From assembly GCF_050271975.1 (NCBI RefSeq), contig NZ_CP189850.1:992001-1056000 (forward strand): 64,000 nucleotides of DNA, given 5' to 3'. This DNA is from Litorimonas sp947503715. Its GTDB lineage: Bacteria; Pseudomonadota; Alphaproteobacteria; Caulobacterales; Maricaulaceae. The notes beneath the pieces were generated by a model. It saw only the letters and a list, made by a program, of their open reading frames with translations, made no database searches and was not told the origin of the DNA. Within the stretch, counting starts at the first letter, position 1. Every line of letters starts with the position of its first letter. Shown here one piece after another: positions 17,198 through 25,580 of the stretch. A program made the translations under genes and the position numbers.

Positions 17198-17601
17198 TTT
17201 GAAAATAATCACAAAACTATATCCGCATTTATGTGTCTGCGACTCATCAATAAATTCAATGCGCTAATTGAATAACTAAGAGAATAATCCCCACCCCGAA
17301 AAACAACGCTTAAACTCACGCTGTTCTCCTCAAGGGACGACCGGGTTGCAAACCGGTCCGGTCGCGAGGGGGACGGGCAAATATCATCGAAAGTTTCGGT
17401 GGTCCGTTCAGATTTGAAACTCGACTGACGACGGGTTTGAATGTGGTTCACACGGTTAAAGGAAACGCTCAACACCGCGTGGGTCTGTTCAACAGGCTCT
17501 CACCCGTAAGTTTAACCTCTAACCGTAAGTTCAACCCTCAACCGCCTGAAAAACCCGCGCGGACTTCCCAAGATTGAAATCAATTAAATGATATTTTTAA
17601 C
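17198..17601. other. Unassigned intergenic region
   Basis: About 400 bases between convergent genes. It contains a GACCGG/CCGGTC hairpin (17339-17358, loop GTTGCAAA) and several G-rich stretches (17360-17380) followed by a tract with repeated AACC(C/T)TC-type words (17500-17545). A minus-strand frame (17209-17475) is open but has poor protein character. I could not match it to SRP RNA, tmRNA, RNase P RNA or 6S RNA by their conserved cores. It remains unexplained. Confidence 0.4.
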
Positions 17602-18039
17602 TTAACCAATCAAGGGCGAACAAATCCGTTCCATATAATATTCCCCATTCGATAAGGGCGTCATAAATTCATGAGGTCCGGAGATTGGCACACCCATCAT
17701 ATCTTCGATACGGTAAGCAATGCTGGCTGTAATATTATAAGCCGCCACAGGAGTCCCGTCTTGCCGTTTTTTATCATAGACCCATGACGATAATGTCCGG
17801 ATAGACTCTTGGCGATAGACTTCATCTGTACAATAAGTCGCCTCTACGTTCTGTGTTCGGCCATCTCTATCGATGTCGTAGAGCATGCAACAATATCCAC
17901 TTCTCATCGCGCTTTCAGGGACATTGGGAAGCGGTTTTTTAATATATGTGAATGTCTCCGAGTGATGGGCTGCGACAAAAGCATATGAAAGCGCAGTTAA
18001 AAGCGCAAAGAGGGTAGCTGTTGTGAACCGAAAAGCCAT
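17602..18039 (-). CDS. Small exported protein with TonB C-terminal-like domain
   Basis: A 145-residue protein with an N-terminal signal peptide or anchor (residues 1-24, AHH end) and a domain reminiscent of the TonB C-terminal fold: PLPNVPESAMRSGYCCMLYDIDRDGRTQNVEATYC fits the pattern of proline, small residue, G, V-D-x-x-G-x-V-x-N-V seen in TonB. There is no proline-rich spacer, so it is unlikely to span the periplasm as an energy transducer. The gene starts within the ftsY stop (TGATG), so it is co-transcribed at the end of mtaB-ftsY. Role unknown. Confidence 0.7.
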   Translation of the reverse strand: MAFRFTTATLFALLTALSYAFVAAHHSETFTYIKKPLPNVPESAMRSGYCCMLYDIDRDGRTQNVEATYCTDEVYRQESIRTLSSWVYDKKRQDGTPVAAYNITASIAYRIEDMMGVPISGPHEFMTPLSNGEYYMERICSPLIG

Positions 18040-19847
18040 CAGTTCAAAGCATCCGCTACGCCGGACAGCGCTGCCGCGAAGACCGGGGCGCTGAAATTCT
18101 CTAAATCCTCGATCCGTTCACCGATGCCAATATGATGGATGGGCAGGGCGTATTTGTCTGAGAGCGCGACCAGCACGCCGCCTTTCGCTGTGCCGTCCAG
18201 CTTGGTCATAATCAATCCCGTCACATCCGCCGTGTCGCGGAAAGCTTCTGTCTGCGTCAGTGCATTCTGTCCAACCGTCGCGTCGAGGACGAGGATGGAA
18301 TGGTGCGGTGCGGTGGCGTCTTGTTTGCGGATGACGCGGATGATTTTATTTAATTCTTCCATGAGTTCCGAGCGATTCTGTAACCGTCCCGCCGTGTCGA
18401 TCATCAGGATGTCAAAGTCTTCGTTCTTGGCGCGTTTCATGGCGTCAAAGACGAGCCCCGCCGCGTCCGTGCCCTGTCCCGAAGACATAACGGGTGCGCC
18501 CGCGCGTTCGCCCCAAACGGTGAGCTGTTCGACTGCCGCCGCGCGGAATGTATCGCCCGCCGCGATGAGAACCTTCTTACCTTTATCCGTATAGCTCTTG
18601 GCGATTTTGCCGAGCGTCGTCGTTTTGCCCGAACCATTCACCCCGACAAACAGCATGATCTGCGGCTTGGCCATGCCGAAGACGATGGGCCGTTCCAATG
18701 GGGTCAGGATATCGGAAATCACATCGGCGAGGGCGATTTTAATTTCCAAATCCGTGACCTGTTTATCAAATTTCGTTTCGCGCAAACGATCCGTCACCTG
18801 CGCTGTGACCCCGTAGCCGAGATCTGACATGATGAGGATATCTTCCAATTCCTCAATCGCGGCTTCGTCCAAAGTGCGCTTCGTAAAGGCCGCACCCATC
18901 TGGTCGGACATGCGCGTCGTGGATTTCCGTAGACCCGCCGAGATGCGGTTCATAAACCCGCCTTCGGCCAGTGGTTCAGGCTCGGCTTTTAATTCGGGCA
19001 GGCCGGCTTCTGCGCGTTTGGCGGCGCGATTTCTTTCGGCTTGCTCGGCGGCTTCGCGTTCGGCGATCTCGCGGGCGGCGCGTTCTTCGGCGATGCGGGC
19101 GCGGCGTTCGGCTTCTTCGGCTTCGCGTTTCAGACGTTCGGACTCGGCTTTTTCTGCGGCGAGTTTTTCGGCCTCTATGCGCTCCGCTTCCAACCGTTCG
19201 CGTTCAAGACGTTCCGCTTCAAGGCGCGCTGTTTCTTCTGCTTCGCGTTTGGCCTCTTCAGCAAGGCGGGCCTCCTTGCGGACATTCGCCTCAGCCTCTT
19301 GCTTCGCTTTCAGCGCGGCGGCTTCCGCCTCGTCTTTCGCCTTGGCGAGGGCGGCTTCTTCCTCGGCTTTGATACGAGCAGCTTCTGCGGCTTCCGCTTC
19401 GCGACGGGCTTGATCTTCGGCCGCGCGTTTAGCTTTGGCTTCCGCCGCTAGCCGTTCTTCTTCGGCGAGACGCGCAGCCTCAGCTTCCTCGCGGAGGCGG
19501 GCCTCTTCCTCGGCGCGGGCTTTCGCGGCAGCGGCCTCTTCATCCTTACGCGCCCGCTCTTCGGCCAACTGTTTGGCCCGGGCGACGTCGCGGGCGGCTT
19601 GGATTTCGGCGAGGCGTTTTTCCTCAAGCTCTTTTGCCGCGACTTCTTCGGCTGAGAGTCCCTGGGACGCCTCGTCCTGTTTCCGGGCAGAGGCGAGGGC
19701 GGCCGCGTTAATCGCGGCCATGCGCGCGGCCATTTGTTCATCGACGCGCTGCTGCGCCGCCGCTTTGGCTGCCGCTTCTTCGGCAAGTTTATCCGCTTTG
19801 GACTTGAACCCGAGCTTGCTCAGAAAGCCTTTTTTCTTTTCAGCCAT
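18039..19847 (-). CDS. ftsY: Signal recognition particle receptor FtsY, with long charged N-terminal domain
   Basis: SRP receptor GTPase that docks ribosome-nascent-chain complexes at the inner membrane. The NG domain occupies about residues 300-602: P-loop GVNGSGKT at 402-409, DTFRAAA at 431, DTAGRLQNR near 484 and the G4 motif TKLDGTAKGG near 548. Residues 1-290 form an unusually long, highly charged Ala/Glu/Lys/Arg coiled-coil region, longer than the A domain of E. coli FtsY. It begins MAEKKKGFLSKLGFKSK, a basic membrane-targeting stretch. The gene begins directly after the mtaB stop (TAA then ATG), fitting an mtaB-ftsY operon. Confidence 0.97.
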   Translation of the reverse strand: MAEKKKGFLSKLGFKSKADKLAEEAAAKAAAQQRVDEQMAARMAAINAAALASARKQDEASQGLSAEEVAAKELEEKRLAEIQAARDVARAKQLAEERARKDEEAAAAKARAEEEARLREEAEAARLAEEERLAAEAKAKRAAEDQARREAEAAEAARIKAEEEAALAKAKDEAEAAALKAKQEAEANVRKEARLAEEAKREAEETARLEAERLERERLEAERIEAEKLAAEKAESERLKREAEEAERRARIAEERAAREIAEREAAEQAERNRAAKRAEAGLPELKAEPEPLAEGGFMNRISAGLRKSTTRMSDQMGAAFTKRTLDEAAIEELEDILIMSDLGYGVTAQVTDRLRETKFDKQVTDLEIKIALADVISDILTPLERPIVFGMAKPQIMLFVGVNGSGKTTTLGKIAKSYTDKGKKVLIAAGDTFRAAAVEQLTVWGERAGAPVMSSGQGTDAAGLVFDAMKRAKNEDFDILMIDTAGRLQNRSELMEELNKIIRVIRKQDATAPHHSILVLDATVGQNALTQTEAFRDTADVTGLIMTKLDGTAKGGVLVALSDKYALPIHHIGIGERIEDLENFSAPVFAAALSGVADALN

Positions 19848-21134
19848 TTAGATCAAAGTTCCAATTAATTGCGTATCCGTCGCGCCCGTGATGCGGACAC
19901 GCGCCAAGCTACCTGCTTCGGCTGGATTGTCCACCTTCACCATCGAGAAATCGGGGAGGCGACCTAGACCTGTTTCTTCGAATAGAGCTTCGTCCTCATC
20001 GCCAATGCGCGTTTGCAAATGCGCCGCTTTTTCTGCTGCGCCCGCCTCACGCAGAAGCTTCGCGCGGGCTTTGACGATATTGCCGTCAACAGGCGAAATT
20101 TTTGCAGCGGGCGTGCCTTGTCGCGCGGAATAGGGAAAGACGTGGAGCCACGGAATACCGATCTCCGAAACCACGGAAACGGAGTTTTCGAACATCGCGT
20201 CATCCTCGGTCGGGAAGCCTGCAATGATATCCGCGCCGAATGTAAATTCCGGCCGCGCGGCTTTCAGACGCTGGCACAACGCCACTGCATCGGCGCGGGA
20301 ATGGCGGCGTTTCATCCTTTTTAAAATCATATCATCCCCCGATTGCAGGGAGAGGTGGAGATAGGGGCTCATCCGTTTATCCGTGACCAGTAAATCAAAG
20401 AGCACGTCATCCACTTCCGCCGGATCGATGGAGGACAGACGTAGGCGCGGTAGGTCCGGCACCAATTTCAATATCCGCCTGACCACATCGCCCAGCGGCG
20501 GCGTGCCGGGCAGATCTCCGCCCCAACTCGACAGGTCCACACCCGTCAGCACGACTTCATTATAACCCTGCCGGACCAAGGATTTCACAGACCCAACAAT
20601 CTCGCCCGCCGGGACGGAGCGCGAATTTCCGCGCCCATAGGGAATGATGCAGAAGGTACAACGATGGTCGCAGCCATTCTGGACTTGCAGAAAGGCGCGG
20701 CTGCGCGATTGGCTTTTTATGGGAAGCGCATTCTCGCTGCCCATAAATTGGGGCGCGGTTTCGCGGACGCTCATAATATCGTTTACGCGAATGCGCTCCA
20801 TCGGCGCATCCGGGCCGAAAGAGAGCGGGTTCATCTTCTCTTGATTGCCGAGGACTTGGTGAACTTCCGCCATATCGGCGAACATGGTCGGGTCGATCTG
20901 CGCGGCACAGCCCGTCACGATAATCCGAGCCTCAGGGTTTTCGCGCGCGGCTTTGCGGACCTGACGGCGGCTTTCCGCCACGGCGTCATTTGTCACGGCG
21001 CAGGTATTAATCACAACCGCTGCACTTTCACCTGCGTCGCGGGCATTCGCCGCGATGACATCAGACTCATAGGCGTTCAGGCGACAGCCTAATGTGACGA
21101 CTTTCGTCTTTGATATGTCAGGGGTTTCAGACAT
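19848..21134 (-). CDS. mtaB: tRNA t6A37 methylthiotransferase
   Basis: A 428-residue radical-SAM enzyme that adds a methylthio group to t6A37 of ANN-decoding tRNAs. The N-terminal UPF0004 domain has its three cluster cysteines at about C17 (VTLGCRLNAYESD), C45 (NTCAVTNDA) and C76 (VTGCAAQ). The radical-SAM CxxxCxxC motif is in GCDHRCTFCIIPYGRG at C155, C159 and C162. A TRAM-like end follows. The length and motif variants match MtaB rather than MiaB. In many alphaproteobacteria dapF is the next gene upstream; here dapF lies about 6 kb away (see findings). Confidence 0.95.
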   Translation of the reverse strand: MSETPDISKTKVVTLGCRLNAYESDVIAANARDAGESAAVVINTCAVTNDAVAESRRQVRKAARENPEARIIVTGCAAQIDPTMFADMAEVHQVLGNQEKMNPLSFGPDAPMERIRVNDIMSVRETAPQFMGSENALPIKSQSRSRAFLQVQNGCDHRCTFCIIPYGRGNSRSVPAGEIVGSVKSLVRQGYNEVVLTGVDLSSWGGDLPGTPPLGDVVRRILKLVPDLPRLRLSSIDPAEVDDVLFDLLVTDKRMSPYLHLSLQSGDDMILKRMKRRHSRADAVALCQRLKAARPEFTFGADIIAGFPTEDDAMFENSVSVVSEIGIPWLHVFPYSARQGTPAAKISPVDGNIVKARAKLLREAGAAEKAAHLQTRIGDEDEALFEETGLGRLPDFSMVKVDNPAEAGSLARVRITGATDTQLIGTLI

Positions 21135-21930
21135 TCCCGCTAAGTGGTGGCAAAGCGGTGTTGGGTCAAGTCGTGTCGATTGTTCGATCTGCTATCTTGC
21201 ATTCAAGCCTTTCGGTTCACATCTCTATAATGTGCAAATTTTGGAACATTCTTCATTCGGCTTGAGAAGTGCTTATCGAGTGATGGTAAATGACCTCGGA
21301 GCGCCACAAATACATCTGTTTCCGATGGTTCATTTGGCGCAGCAATCATTCTACGATGATGTGAAATCAAAGCTTCAGAAATGTGAAACTATTTGCGTTG
21401 AAGGCGTCAGGTCCCGAAAAGTACTTCGGTTGACTTCAAGTTACAGATTTGCGGTCAAGAACCCTAAACTCAATCTTGTGTTGCAATCGAAAATCAAGTC
21501 TTCCGATATGTCGGGAGATATAATTAATATAGATGTGGACCCTTGTGAATTCGATAGAAAATGGGCCGCCCTATCTTTTCGGTTGAAAGTTGAGGCGTTT
21601 TTCCTCTCGCCTCTATTCGGTTTCTATATGCGCTTCTTTGGAACACGGGAGAAGATTGCAAAGGCGATGAACATGGATGTTCTCAAATCAAGAGAGGATA
21701 TTTTATGGTCGACCCCTCAGAGTTATGAGATGAATGATATGATTTTGCACTGGCGAGATTTGGAACTCTTAAAGAAATTGGATAACGAGCTCTCAGTCTC
21801 ATTGAATAAAAAAAATGATATAGCGATTGTTTTTGGTGCAGGTCATATGAGGGCAATTATACGGCATCTTTGTGATGTTCGAGGATATCGTGTCGGAGCC
21901 TCTGAATGGATGACCGTTTTCGATCTTTGA
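21115..21930 (+). CDS. TraB/PrgY-like protein
   Basis: A protein of about 270 residues with TraB-type landmarks: a strand with a histidine (IHLFPMVHLAQQSFYDDV) followed by a helix and the glutamate strand TICVEGVRS, then near the C-terminus IAIVFGAGHMRAIIRHL, which resembles the second conserved G-x-G-H motif of the family. Family members are membrane-associated or metallo-hydrolase-like, with few known functions. The start is uncertain: the frame opens at 21094 inside mtaB, with ATG codons at 21115 and 21283 and no clear ribosome binding site at either. The coding sequence is more AT-rich than mtaB and ftsY, consistent with acquisition. Confidence 0.65.
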   Translation: MSGVSDIPAKWWQSGVGSSRVDCSICYLAFKPFGSHLYNVQILEHSSFGLRSAYRVMVNDLGAPQIHLFPMVHLAQQSFYDDVKSKLQKCETICVEGVRSRKVLRLTSSYRFAVKNPKLNLVLQSKIKSSDMSGDIINIDVDPCEFDRKWAALSFRLKVEAFFLSPLFGFYMRFFGTREKIAKAMNMDVLKSREDILWSTPQSYEMNDMILHWRDLELLKKLDNELSVSLNKKNDIAIVFGAGHMRAIIRHLCDVRGYRVGASEWMTVFDL

Positions 21931-21972
21931 TTAGGCATTGCAAGACAGAGTTTGACCTCTATTGAAATTCTA

Positions 21973-22773
21973 ATGAAACGATTTCTAAAAGCCATTCTGC
22001 CCGTCTCCGCGCGCATCGCGATTAAGCGTGTCGGTCATGCCCTGCATGATCTGGTTGACCCGATTAAAGACCCGCGCATTCCGCCGCGACGTGATACGCT
22101 GATCGGGGGCGGGGATTTTGCGAAAGTCGGCGAGAGTTTTCGGGCGCGGTTTCGTCAGCACGGCCTGACACCCGATATGGATATTCTGGACGTGGGTTGC
22201 GGGCAGGGGCGGATGGCGCGGCCTTTGGTGGGGGAATTGGACGGCGGGTCCTATACCGGGTTTGATATTGAGCGGACGGGCATTGACTGGTGCCGGGAGC
22301 ATTATGCGGATGTGCCGAATTTCACCTTTGACCATGCCGATGTTTTCAATGCGCGGTACAATCCGTATGGTGCGGTCGCGGCGAAAGATTACGTTTTTCC
22401 CTATGCAGATGGCAGGTTCGACTTCGTCTTCCTGACCTCCGTCTTCACCCATATGTTCGCGAATGATGTGGAAAATTATCTTTCGGAAATTGCGCGGGTA
22501 TTGAAGCCAGGCGGCAAAGCCCTCATCACATGGTTCCTGTGGGATGAGGCGCCGAAATTAAATCCCATCATGGATTTCCACGCCGAGGTCGACGCGGTTA
22601 GCCGGACGACCCTGCCCGAAAACCCGGAAGCTGCATTGGCGTTTAACCGCGATTGGGTCGAGGCGCTCTATGCGCGATTGGGGTTGGAGATTGAGGGGAT
22701 AGAATTGGGCGGTTGGCGCGAGAGTGTTCTGGATGGGTCAATTCAGGATTTGGTGGTTGGGGTGAAAGCGTAG
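21973..22773 (+). CDS. Class I SAM-dependent methyltransferase
   Basis: A 266-residue protein with the Rossmann-like methyltransferase fold. Motif I is DILDVGCGQGRMARPL near residue 72, the acidic SAM-ribose residue follows in YTGFDIERTGIDWC, and motif IV/post I reads FDFVFLTSVFTHMFANDVENYLSEIARVLKPGG. The ATG at 21973 is preferred over an upstream TTG at 21952. The N-terminus is basic and amphipathic. Substrate unknown; a glycan- or lipid-modifying role is plausible for this type but not shown. It is followed three bases later by the LRR-kinase gene, so the two are likely co-transcribed. Confidence 0.88.
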   Translation: MKRFLKAILPVSARIAIKRVGHALHDLVDPIKDPRIPPRRDTLIGGGDFAKVGESFRARFRQHGLTPDMDILDVGCGQGRMARPLVGELDGGSYTGFDIERTGIDWCREHYADVPNFTFDHADVFNARYNPYGAVAAKDYVFPYADGRFDFVFLTSVFTHMFANDVENYLSEIARVLKPGGKALITWFLWDEAPKLNPIMDFHAEVDAVSRTTLPENPEAALAFNRDWVEALYARLGLEIEGIELGGWRESVLDGSIQDLVVGVKA

Positions 22774-22776
22774 ATT

Positions 22777-24108
22777 ATGACTCATCACACTCTTAATGAT
22801 TTAAAAAATGGACGCCTTGCCGGTCTGCGCGAAGTCAAAATTTCCGATGGCTTGACCGAGGTTCCACGAGAGATTTTTGATCTGGCCGACACACTCGAAA
22901 TTCTCGATTTATCCGGCAATCAGATAAAATCTCTGCCGGATGATTTTGCGCGGCTCTCGCACTTAAAAATCCTGTTTCTCGCCAATAATGATTTCACCGT
23001 CTTTCCCAAAGTTTTGAGTCAATGCGCCAAGCTTTCAATGATCGGATTCAAGGCGAATAAAATTTCGCAACTGCCAGAGTACGCGCTCCCGAAACAGACG
23101 CGCTGGCTTATCTTGACGGATAATAAATTGACGCATTTACCGGACTCCATTGGAGACTTGCCGCATTTGCAAAAACTGATGCTGGCGGGAAATCAATTGG
23201 CGGAGTTGCCGCTTTCCATTGCGCAGTGTCATGCGCTGGAACTGATCCGTATTTCCGCCAATCAATTAACAGCGTTTCCGGGCGCGTTGCTCGGCCTACC
23301 AAAATTGGCATGGCTGGCATTTTCGGGCAATCCGTTTTGCGTGCCTTTTCCGGAAAATGACGCACTCCCTACTGTCAGTTTTGACGACGTTTCGCGGGGC
23401 GAGATATTGGGGGCGGGCGCGTCGGGTATCATCACGCGGGGCGACTGGATCAATGCGCCAACAACGATTGAAAATCCGCAAGGCCCTCTCGCCGTCAAAA
23501 CATTTAAAGGCGCGGTGACATCCGATGGTTATCCGCGTGATGAGTTTGCCGCTAGCCTCGCCGCGGGGGTGCAGGACGGCCTGATCCCTATTTTGGCGAC
23601 GATTATATCGGAGTTAGAAATGGGCCTCGTCATGGAATTAATTGAGGAGCGTTTTTCCAATCTGGGCCAGCCGCCGAACCTTGAGACTTGCACGCGCGAT
23701 GTGTTCTTAAAAGACACGGTTTTTAGCCCTGAAAAGGTTTTGAAAATGGCACAAAGTCTGTCGCGCATCATGGTGCATTTGCGCGCCCGCGATATTTGTC
23801 ACGGCGATCTCTACGCGCATAATATTTTAGTCAATGAGGCGGGTGACATCCTCCTCGGCGATTTCGGCGCGGCCTCGCATTATGTGTCCTTGAGTCACGC
23901 ACATGCCAAAGCGCTGGAATCTATTGAGGTTCGAGCCTTTGGGTGTTTTCTGGAAGATATTCTGGGCACGATGAAGCTCGAGGACTGTCGGATAGATTTC
24001 ATAACGACTCTTAAAAAATTGTCGGAATCCTGTCTACGACCCAATGCGAATCAAAGACCGGATTTCGCAAGACTCCAAGAGCAGCTTTGCGCTTTGCCCG
24101 TCACGTAA
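22777..24108 (+). CDS. Leucine-rich-repeat protein kinase-like protein
   Basis: A 443-residue protein that joins about seven leucine-rich repeats (residues 35-190, e.g. LEILDLSGNQIKSLPDDFARL and LQKLMLAGNQLAELP) to a protein-kinase-like domain (205-440). Kinase landmarks are visible: glycine loop GAGASG at 212-217, the ATP-binding lysine in LAVKTF at 241, the catalytic loop HGDLYAHNIL at 342-351 (HGD in place of HRD, with D344 and N349) and the metal motif GDFGAA at 361-366. So the catalytic residues appear present although the sequence is divergent. No signal peptide or membrane helix is evident, so it probably acts in the cytoplasm. Substrates unknown. Confidence 0.85.
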   Translation: MTHHTLNDLKNGRLAGLREVKISDGLTEVPREIFDLADTLEILDLSGNQIKSLPDDFARLSHLKILFLANNDFTVFPKVLSQCAKLSMIGFKANKISQLPEYALPKQTRWLILTDNKLTHLPDSIGDLPHLQKLMLAGNQLAELPLSIAQCHALELIRISANQLTAFPGALLGLPKLAWLAFSGNPFCVPFPENDALPTVSFDDVSRGEILGAGASGIITRGDWINAPTTIENPQGPLAVKTFKGAVTSDGYPRDEFAASLAAGVQDGLIPILATIISELEMGLVMELIEERFSNLGQPPNLETCTRDVFLKDTVFSPEKVLKMAQSLSRIMVHLRARDICHGDLYAHNILVNEAGDILLGDFGAASHYVSLSHAHAKALESIEVRAFGCFLEDILGTMKLEDCRIDFITTLKKLSESCLRPNANQRPDFARLQEQLCALPVT

Positions 24109-24137
24109 CGAAACCCATATTTTGTGCCAATCGCCAT

Positions 24138-25382
24138 TTATTTTCGGTTGATGAGGCCACTTGTGACAGTTCGAATCGTCAAAACCATGATAAAAAATAG
24201 AAAGTAAATTGAAAGCTTGGATAGAAGGTCGCTTTTATACCATTCGCCGCCCGTTTCTTTCACGTAATGAAAATCACTTACGGCGATATTATATGATCTC
24301 TCAATTTTCTCGAATTTTGACTGTCGGAAATTATGGTCTTCCGCAAAGTCCACAGCTTGGCGATAGGCGTGTTCTAGAGTCTCTAATGAAATTTCAGTTT
24401 GAAATACGGAAAGAAATTTATTTTTGAAAAACGGAAGTCTCGTATCGCCGTGCCGGGGGTCTCGCTCTCTAACAAATGTGGATTGCTCTCTTAGGAAAAA
24501 ATACATGAAAGCTCTCTCATAATCTTGATTGACGCCGTCTCCATAAAAATAAGCCCAAGCTAATTTTTGTGAGGCTTCCCAACTGTCACCAGCGGCGGCA
24601 GAGTTTAGCTTTTCGACATAGTCATGATTGTCGCCAGCTTCCAAGGCTTGTTCAGCAAGATAGTAATTGGATTTTCCATGACCCTCTTCTGCGGCTTGTT
24701 TGGTAAAATAATCAAATTTTTCAGAATCGGGTTGGACGTCGAGACCTTTTTTGTAGATTTCTGCCAGGTGGATGGCAGCTTCTGTTTTGCCTGCAAAGAA
24801 TGCTTTTTCCAAATAGTGTCGTGACGCGACATAATCTTTTTTTATGACGCCATAATATTTTTTCTTATCTTTCTTCAAATAATAATTGAGGGAAGAACTC
24901 CCATGAAACAAACGGTCTCCGCGCTTTAACCAACAATTTGGATCCTTTGCCAAGGCGTGATCTTTTGGAAAATCAACGAGACCTTTTCGACATAACCATT
25001 TTAAATTTTTAGTGGCGGACGCTTCCGCTTTTTCCATGCCACTAATTTGAGGGCTGGTATGTGGACCTTGGGCTTTTATCAACCAAGGTAAGGCGTCCTG
25101 ATATCTGGGCTTTTTACGATCGCCAAAAGCCAGAACTTGAGCGACGGCGAGCTCAGATTTCGCATGACCTTTTTCAGCAGATTTTAAGTACCAAAAAAGA
25201 GCTTGATCCAGATTCTTTTCGACACCGCGTCCGTAATAATATTGACTGCCTTTTTGGAATTGAGCTTGTGCGAGCGTTAATTCACTGTCAGTCGTTCCTG
25301 CTTGTGCGACAAAACTTACCGTTAAATGTAAAAATAAACCAATCAATATAGTTAAAGATTTCACAAAGCGAGACACGTTCAA
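24138..25382 (-). CDS. Sel1-repeat protein with signal peptide and C-terminal membrane anchor
   Basis: A 414-residue protein with an N-terminal signal sequence (to about residue 28, SFVAQAG) and several Sel1-like repeats: FQKGSQYYYGRGVEKNLDQA, ALFWYLKSAEKGHAKSELAVAQ, TEAAIHLAEIYKKGLDVQPDS and SQKLAWAYFYGDGVNQDYERA. A hydrophobic segment near 390-410 (IYFLFFIMVLTIRTV) probably anchors it, leaving the repeats in the periplasm. Sel1 proteins act as scaffolds in signalling and envelope processes. The gene is AT-rich relative to its neighbours and stands divergent from the Y-family polymerase gene. Confidence 0.85.
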   Translation of the reverse strand: MNVSRFVKSLTILIGLFLHLTVSFVAQAGTTDSELTLAQAQFQKGSQYYYGRGVEKNLDQALFWYLKSAEKGHAKSELAVAQVLAFGDRKKPRYQDALPWLIKAQGPHTSPQISGMEKAEASATKNLKWLCRKGLVDFPKDHALAKDPNCWLKRGDRLFHGSSSLNYYLKKDKKKYYGVIKKDYVASRHYLEKAFFAGKTEAAIHLAEIYKKGLDVQPDSEKFDYFTKQAAEEGHGKSNYYLAEQALEAGDNHDYVEKLNSAAAGDSWEASQKLAWAYFYGDGVNQDYERAFMYFFLREQSTFVRERDPRHGDTRLPFFKNKFLSVFQTEISLETLEHAYRQAVDFAEDHNFRQSKFEKIERSYNIAVSDFHYVKETGGEWYKSDLLSKLSIYFLFFIMVLTIRTVTSGLINRK

Positions 25383-25561
25383 AAACTAGCATTTAATATT
25401 TAAATAGCCGTAAAACGGTGAGGTTAATCGAAATGTTAAATATGTGTATAGCGTGCATTTAGAAAAGTTCATTATTTAGGCGGGCTTTCGTTAAATTAAA
25501 GATATAGGAATATAGTCTTATCCACAGGCTAAATCCCCCACTCGCTCGACTCTCCTTGTTT

Positions 25562-25576
25562 GTTCTGCTTTCGTTC
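25562..25576. promoter_or_regulatory. LexA (SOS) operator upstream of Y-family polymerase
   Basis: GTTCTGCTTTCGTTC is an exact GTTC-N7-GTTC direct repeat, the LexA recognition pattern of alphaproteobacteria. It ends four bases before the first ATG of the polymerase gene. A possible -35 TTGTTT begins at 25557, with the operator filling the spacer, which would block transcription. Confidence 0.8.
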
Positions 25577-25580
25577 TCGT

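Noticed and set aside
17209..17475. 88-codon minus-strand open frame in the 17.2-17.6 kb gap
   Set aside because: The translation is basic, low in typical protein patterns and starts without a ribosome binding site; only its last 36 codons have a plausible start, so it is mentioned but not called.
17310..17520. SRP RNA, tmRNA, RNase P RNA or 6S RNA near ftsY
   Set aside because: The conserved cores of these RNAs (for example the GGAA tetraloop helix of SRP RNA) could not be found.
18829..19851. Long Ser/Ala/Arg-rich plus-strand frames opposite the FtsY N-terminal region
   Set aside because: They are the complement of Glu/Ala/Lys-rich coiled-coil codons, a known source of false open frames.
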